Below are positions 22,532 through 35,350 of a stretch of 64,000 bases of DNA, in pieces (positions within the stretch are counted from its first letter, which is position 1; each line of letters begins with the position of its first letter). The translations under genes and the position numbers were made by a program. The DNA is from Theropithecus gelada (Eukaryota > Chordata > Mammalia > Primates > Cercopithecidae), in contig NC_037680.1 in NCBI RefSeq assembly GCF_003255815.1, positions 25,824,304 through 25,888,303 of the forward strand, read 5' to 3'. The notes under the pieces were generated by a model. That model was not told the origin of the DNA. It worked only from the letters and a program-made list of their open reading frames with translations, and did not search any database.

Positions 22532-25110
22532 ATGTCATCCCAAATCCACTACACCTGGCATGTAAAAACTGCCATTGGCTGCAATAAGGTGAGAGCAAAC
22601 CCCAAATGAAAGGAGCCATCATCAAGGTTTCTTCCTATTCCTGCACCCTAGCTCTAAACACAGATTTCTGACACACTGTCCAGGGTCAAGCCGTATAGAA
22701 ATGCATAATTTCTTTCCTATTTTAAATGAAAATAACTATCGCTATTTTAATGGTTCATCCGGCACTTCCCCAGCATTTTGAGCATCTGTGTTGGAGTTTA
22801 ATTCTGCCTTCACCTGTCCTGCCATGGGAGGTAGAAATGTTGCTAACGTCTGTTGTTGATGATGTGAATATATCTAGACTAGAACTGGATGATCTTTTCT
22901 GGAGACCTTCGAGGTTTCTATAGTTCCAGAATCAATGTCCATGCCCTCAACTGATATGTAAAGGAAAGTAAATGTACAGATACTGCAAACCAGCTCTCTA
23001 CTTGCGGAGATAAAATGATCAGAAAATAGCTGGGGAGAATTCAACCCCATATTCCACAAGGCAGAATCCTCCACCTTGTGTCAGGATTCAGGCCAACTGG
23101 AAAGATGAATCCAAAACATTATTTTTGCTATGGCACCCTTTTCTCTGCAATTAAAAATATACTGAAAAGAGTTTTGGTCAAAAGAACTCTAAATTAGAAG
23201 TCAAGAGATATTTAATATTTTGTAAACCTCAATTTACTCAACTGTAAAATGAGGGTGTTAGTTGGAGATCAGTAGTTTCCAAATTTTATTTTTCCAGCAA
23301 AGCCTTTCTTCCATGACAACCTAGGTGGCATGATAAAAGTGAATGGGGATGAGGGCCCAAGATGCTCCTTCTCTCCACTACGGTGGCTGGCAAGGTCACT
23401 CCAGGGTACCTGGAAGTGCCACAGAACACAATTTGAAAAACACTAAACTAGGTCTCAAGGGCCCTCTCTAGCTCTAAGAAACTATGATTGATGAGTCAGG
23501 ATACCTAATTCAGTTTTATACCTTTTTCTTGCCTCAACAGAGGATGACTTAATATTATAAAATGGGAAATTTATGTAACTCTGTCACTTAAAGGCAGAAA
23601 AATTGTAGTCTAGCCAATTCTACTGAAATGTTTTCATCTAAACAGAGTTTATCTTCAATAAGTTCACTAAGGTTATTAACTAGACCCTTTGTACTCAACC
23701 ATTCCTAAATAAGTTGTCACTATTCATTAACCTTTTTCTTTCTTATTAAATAGCAGCATTAGAAATCATCAATAGATGAGTGCTCAAACTGTACTTCTCT
23801 TGATGTGTATTCTTATTTTTGCCTTGCTTTTTGAGGTCAGCAAACAAGCCAAAAGCCCAGGAAGGCACCGAGGCAATGGGGACATGGCTATATAAAGAAG
23901 GCTTTCATTAACCTTGCTGACCCACCATAATTTCAAATGTCAGCAGCTAATCAGAGACTCACTGACATCATCAGCGGATGGAGGGAAGAGATATCCTGTG
24001 GGATCCATCTTTTCTCTAAGTCTGAAATATATATTTATAACGCCGCAGGGTTACTTTTGTTATGAAATGATGGTGAGAAAATTCCCTTCTACTATTGAAA
24101 TACATGCTTCTAATGCTGAAGTTAACGATTAATTTTGACAGAACAGCAAAAACATTTATTTAAATGTCAGAAACTGACTACATTATTGGCTTCTCTTCTA
24201 CTAAATTCTCCCATGGCATTTTGACAACATGGGCAGCTGTAATGCTTGGCTCACTAATCCAGAAAAGAAAAGGTAAGCTAAATTATATTTCTTTTCTTAT
24301 AAGGGATTTTTCTCCATGACTCATTTTCATCTTATGGGGGTAAAAAGAAACACAGAATAAAGTATTCATTATTGCTTCAATCGCTACAGTTTGTAATATA
24401 ATAAAATGGCCAATAATTTGTCCATTCCCCATAAGCAGCCATCTAAGATGTATAACAGAATATTTTAATGAATTCTACCAAATCCAAAAGAAATGGGAAG
24501 TGAATGTTTACCTAAGAAAGAGGAGAGTTTGTAATTTAAATTTTATTTATTTCATAGCTTATATAAAACTTACATTTAAAATGGGTTTCTTTTGTCAAAA
24601 CATTGCTTGGATCATTTGTGACCCAATAGTCCTGGCAAAATACACAAATAAATATGCAATGACACTTCATGTTTGTAACACATTTAATGTACAACTTCTG
24701 GTGTCTACAAATTATTTTACATTTCCAAACTCTTCAGATACTGTTTTTGATTTGAGACTCTTGTTCTTTTCATTTAACTCAGCAATCTTGTCCCCAGTCA
24801 TCATAGAGGGAAGGAAGAGAAGAGTGAGACTATGAGAGGCTGTCACCTGATAGGAAAGAGACACCTTTACGTTTAATCCAATCCAACTCCTTGTATTTAA
24901 AATATATTCCCTAAAGACTTGACCTTATACTTTACAGCAGTTAGGTGATAGAAACTAAAAAATTGAAAGCTGAAATGAATCATGTGCTCTCTGGAATAAA
25001 ATATCAATATATGAGAGTAAGGAAAACTAAGAAGCATAAAAAGAAAAGAAATTGAGACTATAAAGAGAGAAAAATTCTAAAAATTAGAGTTTAAATGAGG
25101 ACATCAGCAC
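22532..25110. other. Mostly unique intergenic DNA
   Basis: Contains a hAT-like MITE (23270-23444) and a MIR-like scrap before it. The 23830-24130 part is relatively rich in mixed sequence with a 'gctatataaag' TATA-like word at about 23888. The 111-codon frame at 24500-24835 is AT-rich with no domain and is taken as chance. Confidence 0.5.
23270..23444. mobile_element. hAT-Charlie-like MITE
   Basis: 'cagtagtttccaaatt' at the left and 'aatttgaaaaacact' at the right form imperfect terminal inverted repeats of the 'CAGTGGTTCTCAAA...TTTGAGAACCACTG' type used by MER5-like hAT elements. Size (175 bp) fits. The 8-bp flanks no longer match, so this is moderate. Confidence 0.45.
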
Positions 25111-25509
25111 TGTATTAGTCTGTTCTCACACTGCTATAAAGAACTACCTGAGACTGGGTAATTTATAAAGAGAATAGGTTTAATTGACTCACAGTCCCAC
25201 AGTCTGTTTAGGTAGCATGGCTGGGGAGGCCTCAGGAAACTTATAAGCATGGTGGAAGGCAAAGGGGAAGGAGGCATATCTTCACATAGTGGCAGGACAG
25301 ACAGAGAGAGCAAAGGGGGTTGTGCTACACACTTTTAAACAACCAGATCTCATGAGAACTCTATCACAAGACATCACTAGGGGGATGGTGCTAAAACATT
25401 AGAAACCATCCCCTTGATTCAATCACCTCCTACCAGGTCCCCCATCAGACAAGTGGGGATCACAATTCGACATGAGATTTGGGTGGGGACACAGATCCAA
25501 ACCATATCA
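25111..25509 (-). mobile_element. MST/THE1-type solo LTR (ERVL-MaLR)
   Basis: Starts 'tgtattagtctgttctcac' and ends 'gatccaaaccatatca', the two ends of an antisense MST/THE1 LTR. AGCAC lies directly on both sides (25106-25110 and 25510-25514), a perfect 5-bp target duplication. No internal region, so this is a solo LTR from recombination. It could carry weak promoter activity, but nothing shows this. Confidence 0.93.
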
Positions 25510-25840
25510 AGCACTTAATTTTTAAGGTTAAAAAAATAAAAATGCAACACAAAAACATTTAAACCCAAGGCTACATCTTCTGTTGTGAGAGAATTCTGGT
25601 TTAGTAACAATCCACTAACACATTAATACTAATAGAATAACCATCTTAGTTTTTGGCAATTTCTTTATAGTATTCCAGGAAAAGAGTAGGCTGCTAAAGT
25701 ATCACAGAATTACTAAAAAGATATATAGATGGGAAAGCTTTTTAAAATTAGGTACCACATTTTGCAACATCTATAACTAGGCAGTGATTTTTTCATTCAA
25801 TATAGTTGCAGAATAGTTAAAAGAAATTATTCTGTACTCA

Positions 25841-26130
25841 GCCAGGCGCAGTGGCTCACGCCTGTGATCCCAGCACTTTGGGAGGCAGAGGTGGGTGGAT
25901 CACGAGGTCAAGAGATCAAGACCATCCTGGCTAACATGGTAAACCCCGTCTTTACTAAAAATACAAAAAATCAGCCAGGCATGGTGGCGGGTGCCTGTAG
26001 TCCCAGCTACTCAGGAGGCTGAGGCAGGAGAATGGTGTGAACCCAGGAGGTGGAGCTTGCAGTGAGCCAAGATCGCGCCACTGCACTCCAGCCTGGGTAA
26101 CAAAGTGAGACTCCGTCTCAAAAAAAAAAA
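25841..26130 (+). mobile_element. AluY-like element
   Basis: 'gagcttgcagtgagccaag' and 'gagaatggtgtgaaccc' are AluY-type diagnostic stretches. Flanks 25829-25840 and 26131-26142 (ATTCTGTACTCA / ATTCTATACTCA) form a 12-bp target duplication with one mismatch. It retains the 'gatcgcgccactgc' form shared with the human consensus, unlike the three monkey-type copies. Confidence 0.95.
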
Positions 26131-26142
26131 ATTCTATACTCA

Positions 26143-29100
26143 TTTTCACAACTCATTTGAAAAATCCAAGTTATTGATTTTATTATGGATGCATATCATA
26201 AAATAATAGATGTAAGTTTTCTCTGAGTTTGAGTTCAGACTTTGCCACTTTTTGTAGCCTCATGGGAATCACCTAATATCCTTGATATTTTTATGAAGAT
26301 CAAAATAATTTCATAGTCTCATGTGAATCACTTAATCTCTCTGGAATTGTTTTGAAGATTACATAAAATAAAAAAATTATAACAATTTCCACTGAACTGA
26401 CCTATCTCTGATGAAGCTCTACAACACTTGTACATTTTTGCTTGCACACTTGAATTACATCTTGACCTTTGGTTGCAGTCATCCACAAATCAGCTTCTGC
26501 AAGATGTGCCTATTTTTCCATGGATAATGTAATAATTTGGTACAAAGCAAACTGATAAATATGGTTGTAAAAATATCGAATTCCATGCAAGAGACAAGTG
26601 TACAAGTTTGGCATATATCAAGAGAGTTTTTCTGCTCATGTTATAGTACAAGTATATTTCAATTTGTGCCTCCTTTAAGCTTGAAACTATAGAACATTTA
26701 ATACAGCATTTGTTTATGCAAAGAAGTCCATTTCAAATCTCAATCAGCAGACTTAGATATTATATCAAAAGAATGCTGAATAAATGTTCATAATTGGAAC
26801 TAAATATTTAAGGTATTAGGTATCATTTTTTATGCCTCCTGATAGTTTAGCTAACCAATCATTTTCAGATTCTAATATCTTTGGGTAAGAAGAATTCAAA
26901 ATAAATAAATCAGAGAGATAAGTAGATAATTAGACAAACAGCAAAGATATAGATATTTTTATCTCTCTCTCCACACACAAACACATACACACAAAACTGT
27001 AAAGTGTTAAGTTAAGCATTATTTTTTAAGTCTTCATGATAAAATACATTTATTTGCCAAGCTAATTTAGAGGAACAGTATACCATATATTTGTCTCAAT
27101 ATATTATTTTTTCCAAAAATAGCTCTGAATATTTAAATATGTGAAATAAAATCACGTACTGCTGGACACTTAGTGCATAAGATTTTAGATTGTCTAAGCC
27201 AAACTATTCATTTTGAAAAGAAGAAACTGAGCAACCCCAGACCCAAGATGAATTGCTTTATATAAAACATAGAAATAAATATAAACGCATATAATAATTT
27301 TCTCTTATAACGGGTCATTGAGATGCTCTGGCCTGTGATTCACTCTATGACATGATTTATTCTTAAATTTTTTTTTTAGTCTTGGCTTAATTTCTTTACA
27401 TATGAGAGACTATAAAATATCTGCTGTGTTTTTAATTTAAAGATGCAAACGTTCAGTTTAAGAGAAACTAAAATTATTGAAATTTTTAATACAATGAATA
27501 GTGTATTATTGGTATATTTGGAAATGATAGCCTTTATTTCTTCTAGACCAGTCTTTTAGACTTACTAATTTGGAAAAACATTTTGAGAGAGAACTTGGAT
27601 GCTCTCAACATTAAAAGCATATCCTAGGAACCAGCTTATGAACAATGTCACTTTCAAATTACAATTTGATTTTATCTTCACTTGAATGAGTGATGTGAAT
27701 TTTATTTATAATGTTGTCCAACAGTCTGAACTTAGCTGCAAAACATTAGAGATGGGAAGCATAGTTCTGAATACCAGAAGCCCTTTATTTTGACATGACT
27801 ATATCAAATTGTCTTCTATTTATACATTTTGAATCTATATCTATAAAGAAAAGGCTGCAACAAATATCACTTTCATAGTGAGAGCCACATTGTCTGACTA
27901 GGTCCCTCTCTTATGCTAGAGTATACCATTATGTCTGGCATACAGTAGGTACTTATATTTTTAAATGGATGAATGAATAATTTCACTTGTTTATACAAAT
28001 CAGATATATAGAAACAAAACCTTTCATCTTTTATGTCTTATTTCTCCAAGATGACTTCTTACAGCATTTATGTATTAACCATTCTCTTTTCTGTTTGTCA
28101 GTGTTTTTGCTATCTTAAAATTCAATGCAGATTTTTAGTTTTATCTATTCTAAACTGGCAATTTTTTTCTCTTGCTAATATTGGCATGAATTTCTGTGTA
28201 TAATGCACTCATTCTTTAAAACCTCCATTGAGAAAGACTCTTACATCCCTTCATTACCCACGACTTATTTTTACATTACATAATTATTCTTAATGTTATT
28301 AAGAATAACAGTAACATTCTTAAATTATTCTTTAGTGTTCTTGTACTAGTGACCCTTATAAGTTTGTAAACAAATACATTTGTTTTCTATATATTTATTC
28401 TTTGCCTTCTAAACAGAGTGAAAATGAATCTAGAATCTTTATGGTATTCTCAACAGGCTTTGATGATACAATTAAAATACAAAGTAACCAGAAGTTAAAT
28501 TATCAATAAGAGTCATTTATTTTGCATTTTTATTTTAAAGAATACTTAAGAGAATTGTGATGAATTAGCAATGACAAACTACTTCTTGCAGGCTGATTTT
28601 GTGTGGAGAGTTTAATTAAACATTGCAGCTGTTTATCTCTGTGGTGATTAAATTTTCATATGTAAATTACATGTATTAAGATCAAGATACTTATGTAAAT
28701 GTCACTTGCCTTAATGTTTTGTGTTACTGTTATTAACATCTAACCATCAGTTTATAATCTTCTTGTGCTGCAAACTATTGGCATGTGATACATTGTTAAG
28801 ACAAGTAGATTTAGATCCTAAGAACAAACAAATTTATTTTGTATTTTTATTTGCAACCTAAAGTTTATCATGCAATCTAACTATATTAAAGAAAAGTAAA
28901 ATCTAAAGCATCTAGAAAGAACAGTTGTTTTCTTCCAAATTCCATTCTGTAGATGCATTCTACATTCCATATAAATGTATATAAATAGATTATTTTAATA
29001 AAATACCAATAGACAAAAACAATAATTGTGTTTTCTAGAAATGCAGAATGTGTAGACAAGATCAACAGATAGAGCACAACATGTACTTTCTGAGTTGCAA

Positions 29101-29582
29101 TGTAGGTATTATCAATATAGCACCTTAGAAAACGGAAATCACTTCATGTCACCTCCACATAAACAAACGACCAAGCTTTTGCTTTTCAGATTAGCTCTTT
29201 ATTCCCCGGACAAAGAAAAGGGAGTATTTAAAGCAAAGTTGTTGTGGAAACCCTCAAATAGCAATGATAATTCTTACGTTGCTCAACATAGCTCTCACAT
29301 TTAAGTCAACATACCCTTTCAACCAGAAGAAATTTGGTCTCTAAGAGTAATAAAAGGGGATAACATACTAACTAGAAGTCACTCAAAATGCTATTGCCAA
29401 TTACATATCTTTCTTTGCAGACTTTACAGAGTCATGAATTGGAAAAAGTGTCACCTTTATAATATTTGTGCTAAAGTCTTGATTTAATATCTACATTTAG
29501 ATTTTCGCTATTATAGCATATTGGGCACGATTATCATTATCTGAGCTACAAACAATCCTCCACTCTATGTGACTCCAAAAGA
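26143..29582. other. Long unique AT-rich stretch
   Basis: Mostly without recognisable repeats. Short old pieces are a MIR-like segment (about 26225-26375) and an L2 3' end (about 27905-27985, 'catacagtaggtacttat' with 'aaatggatgaatgaataa'). Frames at 28886-29077 and 29095-29304 show no domain. Confidence 0.5.
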
Positions 29583-29755
29583 TTTTTTTTTTTTTTTTTT
29601 TTTTTTAAGAGAGAAGGTCTTGCTTTGCTGCCCAGGCTGGAGTGCAGTGGCACAATCGTAGATAACTGAACCCTCGACCTCCTTGCCTCAAGCCATCCTT
29701 CCACTTCAGTCTCCCAAGTAACTAGGGCTACAGACACACACTACCCTCCCAGTTA
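29583..29755 (-). mobile_element. Half Alu (right monomer), antisense
   Basis: A T-run (29583-29606) followed by antisense right-monomer text ('gctgcccaggctggagtgc', 'ccatccttccacttcagtc') ending at the linker. No left monomer follows. Diverged, AluJ/FRAM age. Confidence 0.85.
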
Positions 29756-29928
29756 AAACTTTGCTTAATAAAGCGAACTAAGAATGAAAATGAAAGGGTA
29801 ACCTCCCTCTTTTCTTGTTGAGTGCAGTTATTAGCAAACTTCAGTCTAAATATTCACCTTCCTTACAAATACGCCTCTTGTATTTGCGCATGCGCCCAAA
29901 TATATTTTCATAAATTATATAATATTCT

Positions 29929-30298
29929 GTTAAAAGATAAACTTAGGCACGTTAAAATTTTAAAGAGTTTATTCAAGCAATAGGAATTCATGAATCAGAC
30001 AGTTTCAGAATGCAAGAGGTTCAGGGCTCCACTGATGGGGTGTAAGGGGAAAACTTTTATAAGGTATACTACAAAGTAAGGCAAAGAAAATTTTTATTGG
30101 TTAAAGTGGAGCAGTAGCTTCAAAGTCCCCATTTAAAGGTTAGCTGGCAATTTCTGATTGGTTAAGCTTAAGTTCTGTTTCCCTAGGATGTGACCCTTTA
30201 CAATGAATTAGGTTTCAAATTGCTTCTGTGGGAACTTCAGTTTGCTTAAGGCACTAGAGCTACTTCAGTCTAATAGCCTCTAAGTTAATTATTTAATA
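29929..30298 (-). mobile_element. 3' LTR of an antisense ERV
   Basis: On the minus strand this 370-bp block ends with 'cttgaataaactc' (polyadenylation signal) and terminal TTTTAACA, and starts with a TGTTAAA-like end (now TATTAAA), giving the inverted-terminal form of an LTR. CCAAT-type words ('ttaaccaatcagaaatt', 'ttaaccaataaaa') lie in the U3-like part. A purine-rich AAAGAGGGGA immediately precedes it on the minus strand (30299-30308), the polypurine tract that primes plus-strand synthesis. Together this marks the 3' end of a provirus. Confidence 0.75.
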
Positions 30299-31800
30299 AT
30301 CCCCTCTTTGGGTCGGCCTCTCATTTATGAGGGACTGACCAAAACTCTGGCATAACTATTGCTCTGTGTCACCATCATGCCTGGTTTGCCTTTGTGTCAT
30401 TGTAGAACTCGTAAGTCAGGATGTCAGTTTCTTGTTTTGTCATTCTAATAGCAGTGAGACCATCTGGCATGCGGTTGATGGATGCAAGGATGCATTTAAG
30501 ACTCTTGAGGGAACATAGCACACCAGGAAGATTACAATGATGACTATCAGGAGGATAATACAAAGAGACTAGAACATATTCCTTAGCCAAGGTCTCTAAA
30601 AACCAAACCAGCTAAAGTCAAGTAAATCAAATGATGAATGAGTTGGGAATTTCTATGAACAAAGAAAGACAAGAAAAAAAAGCAAGGGTTAATGGCTAGA
30701 ACAAAATATTAATTTAGTCGTTGAGTTGATAGGGCAGTTAGTCAAGAAGATTTCTAGATTTGAGCTTGGAGCATGTTTAGATGGCGGAATGAGTATGGCA
30801 GTTGCAATCTGACAATATTTCTGGTTTGCAATGTTAATGTCTCAATTATCTCAGTGAAATTCCTGAGTGGCCTACACAGCAGCAGGCATAAAAGTTGGCC
30901 TCTAAACTTTATATGAAATTATCCAGTTTCAGTTTGTGGGGCTTCAGAAGAAAGGCAGCTTTTGTTATTAGTGATTCTAAGTAAAAAGGGGGGCAGAAAA
31001 CTGCAAACATTAGCTTGGAGAGTTGTAGCCAGATGTTGGAGGAAATGAAAAAAATCAGGATCCAGTCCAATCCACATCTATCTGATTGTTGTTTGTAAAT
31101 AACAAAACTCCAAAGACAATGAACAGGGCTAGAATCTAATAATGGATGCACTATAGTTTTCTACTGAAAAAGAGCTTTTCTCCGTATAGTCACCCCCATT
31201 TCTACTAAAGATAATTACAATAAGATTCTAGTCTCATTGATCTTGGCCTGATTACTTGCAAAAGTGCAGCAAGAATAGTGATTGATTATATGAGCTCTTT
31301 TTAAGTCTGCTTTACTGGAACTTTTAACAACAACAAAAAATCTCAGATTAGACATTTACAATTCTCTTGAGACTAGGAAACCAAGCCAAGGACTTGCCAT
31401 CAGAGTTCAATTGCAATACCTACAGATCTGGGTGAATTTCTCTCCTCAAGTTCCCCCAAATATTCATAAGTTTCTTGGGCCTTCCAGGAAAACAACCTCT
31501 CAACCTGTAAGTCTAGGACACCCTGCCACACCCCACTGTAAGGGCTTTATTGGCCCCATAAAGTCAAACTTAGTTCCCTAAAACTATTTGGTCATATCTA
31601 ATTCTATACACATTCTCAAATATGATATTTCAATCAAAGTCATTGCAATATAACCAAAATTTCCAATTGTATCCTGTTTTAAGAACAGATTATTATAAAA
31701 CTTGTACAAATAATCATATCTGGTTACGAACACGAATACTCACTGATAATTTCCAAATTCTGGAGAAATCAGGTACGGAGGAAAAAAAATGGTTTTAATT
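30299..31800 (-). mobile_element. Antisense ERV internal remnant (env-like 3' part)
   Basis: Directly upstream (minus strand) of the PPT and LTR, at about 30400-30600, one minus-strand frame has a long run of aliphatic residues followed by a short polar tail, as in the membrane anchor and cytoplasmic tail of a retroviral envelope protein. Frames are broken by stops and shifts, so no functional protein remains. Further upstream (30909-31151 and beyond) the text still looks like proviral interior, but I cannot name a family. The 5' limit is not determined. Confidence 0.45.
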
Positions 31801-31824
31801 TTGGTTTACAAAGGTATCTTTGTA

Positions 31825-31992
31825 TTTCATTTTGGTATTGTTTCACAGTGACCTATGATCATAGTTAATTGAGTCTGTAAACCATTAGATATTTTTGATA
31901 AACTTCCAAAAATAAATTTCAAAATTCAGTCTTTTTTGACCTTGAACTTATTTTGGAATTTTCCAGATGGGTCTCTGAAATATCTCAAGTGA
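31825..31992 (+). repeat. Left arm of a 168-bp inverted repeat
   Basis: Starts 'tttcattttggtattg' and ends 'aaatatctcaagtga'. The reverse complement of 32134-32301 aligns to it without gaps, with about 12 mismatches over 168 bases (about 93%). The spacer is 141 bp (31993-32133). Flanking sequence beyond both arms does not match. Confidence 0.92.
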
Positions 31993-32133
31993 TATTAGTA
32001 ACATATATCCATACAAATATAACTTCAAGAAGTCAAATACCATTTCTTTAACAAGGCTTGCCATGCGAATTTAACATATCAAATAAGTCTACTTAGTTTA
32101 ATAGCTCTCTTTTTGCAAGAAGAGAAAACAAAT

Positions 32134-32301
32134 TCACTTGAGATATTTCAGGCACCCATCTGGAAAATTCCAAAGTAAATTCAAGGTCAAAAAAGATTTA
32201 ATTTTGAATTTTATTTTTGAAAGTTTATCAAAAATATCAAATGGTTTAGAGACTCAATTAACTATGATCATAGATCGCTGTGAAACAATACCAAAATGAA
32301 A
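32134..32301 (-). repeat. Right arm of the 168-bp inverted repeat
   Basis: Starts 'tcacttgagatatttcag' and ends 'accaaaatgaaa', the reverse complement of the left arm. Together the arms could form a ~168-bp stem in a transcript. The family origin is not recognised. Confidence 0.92.
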
Positions 32302-33838
32302 ATGAAAAGATTTTTAATTACATAATTTAAAAAAATAAGCTCTTTTAATAGTGAGAAATCTCAGTTTTCTGATTACCAGAAAAGGATAACATGAAGCACA
32401 GGAAATTGTTTTAAGGCACAGAATTTTCATTTTCTAAGAAAATTACTCAAAAGGTAAGGAAAAATATTTCACACTTTCTTACCAAGAGCAGACCTATATA
32501 ATAAGAAAACTTTGTCATTTTAACGGAGAAGACTAAATTCTAGTTTTGGATTAATGTACTTTTGCTGTTAAAGCTCAGTTATAAAGAACACATAAAAATA
32601 AACACATTCTGATCTTAACCATCTTAACCACACATAAAATTCCTTTTCTAAGATTCCCTTTCCACAAAACTTCTACAACTTACTTATATTTATTTAGATT
32701 TTGTCTTATATTTCCTTCTCTTTTAGAACAACAAGTCATTCTACTTTAGGCCAAAAATTACTCTATTTGTCCCTTAAGACAACAGATGAACAAACAAAAC
32801 TAAATCTCATACTTTATAGCTTTTCTTACCAAAACATGTCTTACTTTCTTTGTATACAAAGTTGATTCACTTATTACTTGTTTTAACTAACCTATATTTA
32901 TTAGAATTTTTAAACCTTAGTACCTTTAATTTTTAGCAAAAACTATAAAATAGCTGTCTATCATATTAGCATTCTGTAAATTGGCAAATCTATGACTGCA
33001 TCATTTCATAATGTCGAGAAGCATATGATTCCTCATAGTACAATTTTTCACTATGGCACAGAACAAGTTTTCTAACAGACTCAAATTCCTTTAGTTCTTC
33101 TGTAATAAAAAGGCAAAAATAGATCAGTTTAAACCTATGTTCAGTAATTAATATTCAGATACTTTGTCTTATTTTAAAATCTATATATTCAATGAATATC
33201 CATAATTTAACTTAAATTAGCAAAATTCCAATGGTGGAGGCTAACAAGGCGATTTGAGAAGCTATTTTTAAATAGATATATAAAAAACATAATTATGTTT
33301 GAAAGGTTTATGTATAAAATTTTGTTTCTTACATCTGTTTAATTCACTTGTTCTTAACAATTATATTTGAATCCATGAAAATGTTATGAGATATTAGACA
33401 AAGAAAGCCACTGTCTCAAGTTATTTTCCTATTAACTATTTTTACAGTGTGTGCATGATAGACCATCCTCAAGAAAGCAACCTTAACAAATTTAAATAGA
33501 TAGTTCTTTTTGTTTTGTTTTGCTGCTGTGCTTAATACACATGAAATAATGTATTCCACATTTTCACATTTCTTCTTAGGTTGAACTCATAGTTTTATCA
33601 TCTTAACTACCTTGTTGAGATAACATAAATTTATTTGACTTGTAAACCCAGGTAGCAATAAAGTTGTGTGTCTGCATCATATTTAATATTGGCAACTCTG
33701 AAGACATATCTGTTTTAATTAAACCAACAAACTGAAACTGGTTTTTATTTGCCAAAGATTTTCCCCAGATCAGTGCACTTGAAAAACATTTGGGTTAGTT
33801 TCTGTATTTCTGAGAGTTATGGAAATAATTTATATAAG
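32302..33838. other. AT-rich, unassigned (possible ERV debris)
   Basis: No gene, no confident repeat. It lies between the inverted repeat and a solo LTR and may include old proviral interior. Confidence 0.4.
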
Positions 33839-34203
33839 TGAAAGGAATGAGGCACATCCCCCATATATCTCCCAACTTCCTGAGTCCAGCACAAACACAT
33901 TCCTCCATATTTCTTTCAAACTTCAGAAAAACATCACCTGGAAGATCTCCGATAAGGAATGCTAAATGTATAATGTTAACCAATTGTAATGCTATAACCG
34001 AGAGAATTACCTTGTTCCCTGTAACTTTACATATCCTGTTTACATTGGGCTATAAAAAGCAAGCACTTGCATTGTTCGAGGCCCTCCTGTATGCTGTGGA
34101 ATGGAGGGACCAAGTTCGAACTTGTAGTAAAGATCCTTGCCGCTTGGCTTTGACTCTGGACTCTGGTGGTCTTCTTTGGGGAACAAACAGTCTGGGCATA
34201 ACA
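33839..34203 (+). mobile_element. Solo ERV1-type LTR
   Basis: A 365-bp block starting TG and ending CA ('ggggaacaaacagtctgggc' near the end), flanked by TAAG at 33835-33838 and 34204-34207, a 4-bp target duplication typical of ERV1 groups. It holds a TATA-like 'gggctataaaaagc' (about 34048). The 122-codon frame at 33838-34206 simply spans the LTR. Confidence 0.75.
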
Positions 34204-34207
34204 TAAG

Positions 34208-35340
34208 CACTTATTTTTCTTTATCAAGTAAAATAAGCCAAGTAAATAGGGCTGTTTTGCAAATTTAATTCTGGCAAACTCATTTAGAAGTAGAAAAAGT
34301 ATCACACGTGCATAACATACATATAGACATACATAAATATACAGACAGAAACAGATCTTATAGCTTTCATTCTAAAGTTTTAGCAATGTGCCAGGTACAG
34401 TAATACAAAATGCACTAGTTTATAAAGGAATATTTCTGGATCCGAACTGTGGTCTTGGCTGATGAAACAAGTTAAGATTATTCATCCAGATGGCTAAAGA
34501 TTTTTACCAATATTTGTGAAAAAGACTTTTAAGGTTATTCATTTGCCCAATTTTCAAAAATCTTTTTTTTTCTGATGAGGCATATCCCTAAAATTTGCAT
34601 ATTAAAGAAATAACCCTAGGATTCTAGAGGAGAAATTATAGAAAATTTACATCTCAAAGACACAAAGTTTAGACACCAGGCCTAAATGCCAAAAAAGGAT
34701 ATTTACCCAAATAAAAAAGGGTGTGGGTAAAAGTCTAGTTAAGACTAGATGGCCAAGAAAATTACCTTAAATGAAGGCAAGGTTTGTGGTGTAGTTTGAG
34801 TCAATGCCTTCTTCATTCTCTAGTGTTTTACTCCTCCTTCTCTTTCTTTTACAGAGTGAAGTCACCCTTACATATGGAGATTTCTTTTATAGATGTAAAT
34901 TTCTCTTACAAAGGGTCTAAAAATAGCCAGCTCAGAATAATGTTAGAGAGGCATATTTGGGGGACTAATTCTGTCAGATTGGTAACTTCCCAAACCAGCC
35001 ATTGTTTTTCAACTCAATTACTGAGTTTAGGGAGGAGCTGATTGATGAATCGGGCGTGAATTTTTAATGCCTGGAAGTCACTATTTTTCTAGCCCTTTTT
35101 GGTGCATCCCTGGAAAATTGAGTGGTTATTAGATTTTTGATATCTTTCCCATGGACCTCCCATTTGGTTTCAGCCATCTATTTATGGACTTCTCCAGGTC
35201 CCAAAATTATGTGAATAAACTGATAAAGATCAGAGCATCTTGGATTATATGTTCCAATGAAAATTTTAAATTCCTCAATAAATTTATGGGTTTTGCCTTT
35301 GGGATAGGGAGGACAGGGAAATCTTTATTTCTCTGAGCTC
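34208..35340. other. Unassigned AT-rich DNA
   Basis: No gene found. Frames at 34784-35041 and 35151-35336 lack domains. Could contain old proviral interior, not shown. Confidence 0.4.
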
Positions 35341-35350
35341 AGGTGTTTTG

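Noticed and set aside
23880..23900. TATA-like word with a downstream 72-codon frame, possible small gene
   Set aside because: No splice sites, domain or poly(A) context could be supported, and TATA-like words are common in AT-rich DNA.
33838..34206. 122-codon plus-strand frame
   Set aside because: It coincides with a solo LTR bounded by TAAG duplications.
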